The notes under the pieces are model-generated. The model saw nothing but the letters and a program-made list of their open reading frames with translations, was not told where the DNA came from and did no database searches. Made by a program: the position numbers and the translations under genes. DNA of 64,000 nucleotides from Streptomyces sp. NRRL F-6131. GTDB lineage: Bacteria; Actinomycetota; Actinomycetes; Streptomycetales; Streptomycetaceae. Positions 63,802 through 64,000 of the stretch are shown here, piece after piece (position 1 is the stretch's first letter; every line of letters starts with the position of its first letter). The stretch covers positions 94,452 through 158,451 of the forward strand of contig JOHN01000009.1 of assembly GCA_000719695.1 (NCBI GenBank), given 5' to 3'.

Positions 63802-64000
63802 TCACGGGCAGAGCTGGTGGCTGGTGGGGATGCACTCGGGGTCGGGGTCGATCGGGCCGGTCCCGCCAGGGCGGTAGTTGGACCACCAGAGGGGCGTGGT
63901 CCCGGCGTAGACGACGAGGTTGCCGCCGTTCTGGATGGCGAGGTAGGCGCCGGGGTGGCCGGCGGTGCGGCTTTCCCAGAGGGGGCGCCAGGCGGCGTCG
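63802..64000 (-). CDS. Bulb-type mannose-binding lectin domain protein, C-terminal end
   Basis: The minus-strand frame enters from the right edge and ends at TGA 63804-63802. The 65 visible residues read WRPLWESRTAGHPGAYLAIQ, then NGGNLVVYAG and LWWSNY. These carry the bulb-type lectin repeat QxDxNLxxY (here with Gly for Asp), followed by a tail with two Cys (PECIPTS and LCP). It is probably secreted, but the N-terminus is outside the window. Confidence 0.75.
   Translation of the reverse strand, partial: DAAWRPLWESRTAGHPGAYLAIQNGGNLVVYAGTTPLWWSNYRPGGTGPIDPDPECIPTSHQLCP

Noticed and set aside
63641..63877. Plus-strand frame of 78 codons.
   Set aside because: It is translation of a purine-rich repeat and a terminator hairpin and runs opposite to the lectin gene.

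Overview
The window is very GC-rich actinobacterial chromosome with strong G/C bias at third codon positions, frequent GTG starts, SARP-type and MerR/ArsR-type regulators, a mycothiol-type (MDMPI) enzyme, secreted chitinase and lectin-like proteins. This fits a streptomycete (Streptomyces or Kitasatospora). Genus is inferred from style only. No rRNA, tRNA, CRISPR array or intact insertion sequence was seen.

Region 1 (1-18796) is the right end of a hybrid non-ribosomal peptide/polyketide cluster, all on the plus strand and apparently one operon: the end of an NRPS (A-PCP), a PKS module with the unusual order KS-AT-KR-DH-ACP, a 3634-residue NRPS (C-A-MT-PCP-C-A-PCP-E-C), a stand-alone ketoreductase and an MbtH-like protein. 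The pocket codes predict glycine (N-methylated to sarcosine by the embedded MT) and then a bulky aromatic residue that is epimerised. There is no thioesterase; the line ends in an extra condensation domain.

Region 2 (19046-31427) carries an unrecognised protein, a secreted GH18 chitinase, a DHA2 exporter, the remnant of an HPP-family membrane gene, a beta-propeller lipoprotein, a cytochrome P450, an antibiotic-resistance-type ABC-F protein and an MMPL transporter. The ABC-F gene has a leader with a 9-residue open frame, a perfect hairpin and a segment complementary to its ribosome binding site. This looks like an inducible attenuator, and it hints, without proof, that the nearby cluster makes a ribosome-directed compound.

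Region 3 (31428-46104) is mixed housekeeping and accessory material: a YihY-type membrane protein, an MscS channel, a PRC-barrel protein, HEAT-repeat proteins, a probably leaderless MerR regulator, an ArsR-type regulator, an ATP-grasp protein, a three-repeat lectin-like protein, and a DeoR regulator divergent from a DUF4406/NudK nucleotide-metabolism pair.

Region 4 (46105-64000) holds a 999-residue SARP-type regulator with six 11-bp direct repeats in its upstream region, a frameshifted VMAP-like gene, an ABC/FtsX/histidine kinase operon facing a response regulator gene, a BenE transporter, a trypsin-like protease with a partner membrane protein, several small secreted proteins, an MDMPI-type enzyme, a second P450, a GOLPH3-like protein, and the end of a bulb-type lectin gene running off the right edge.
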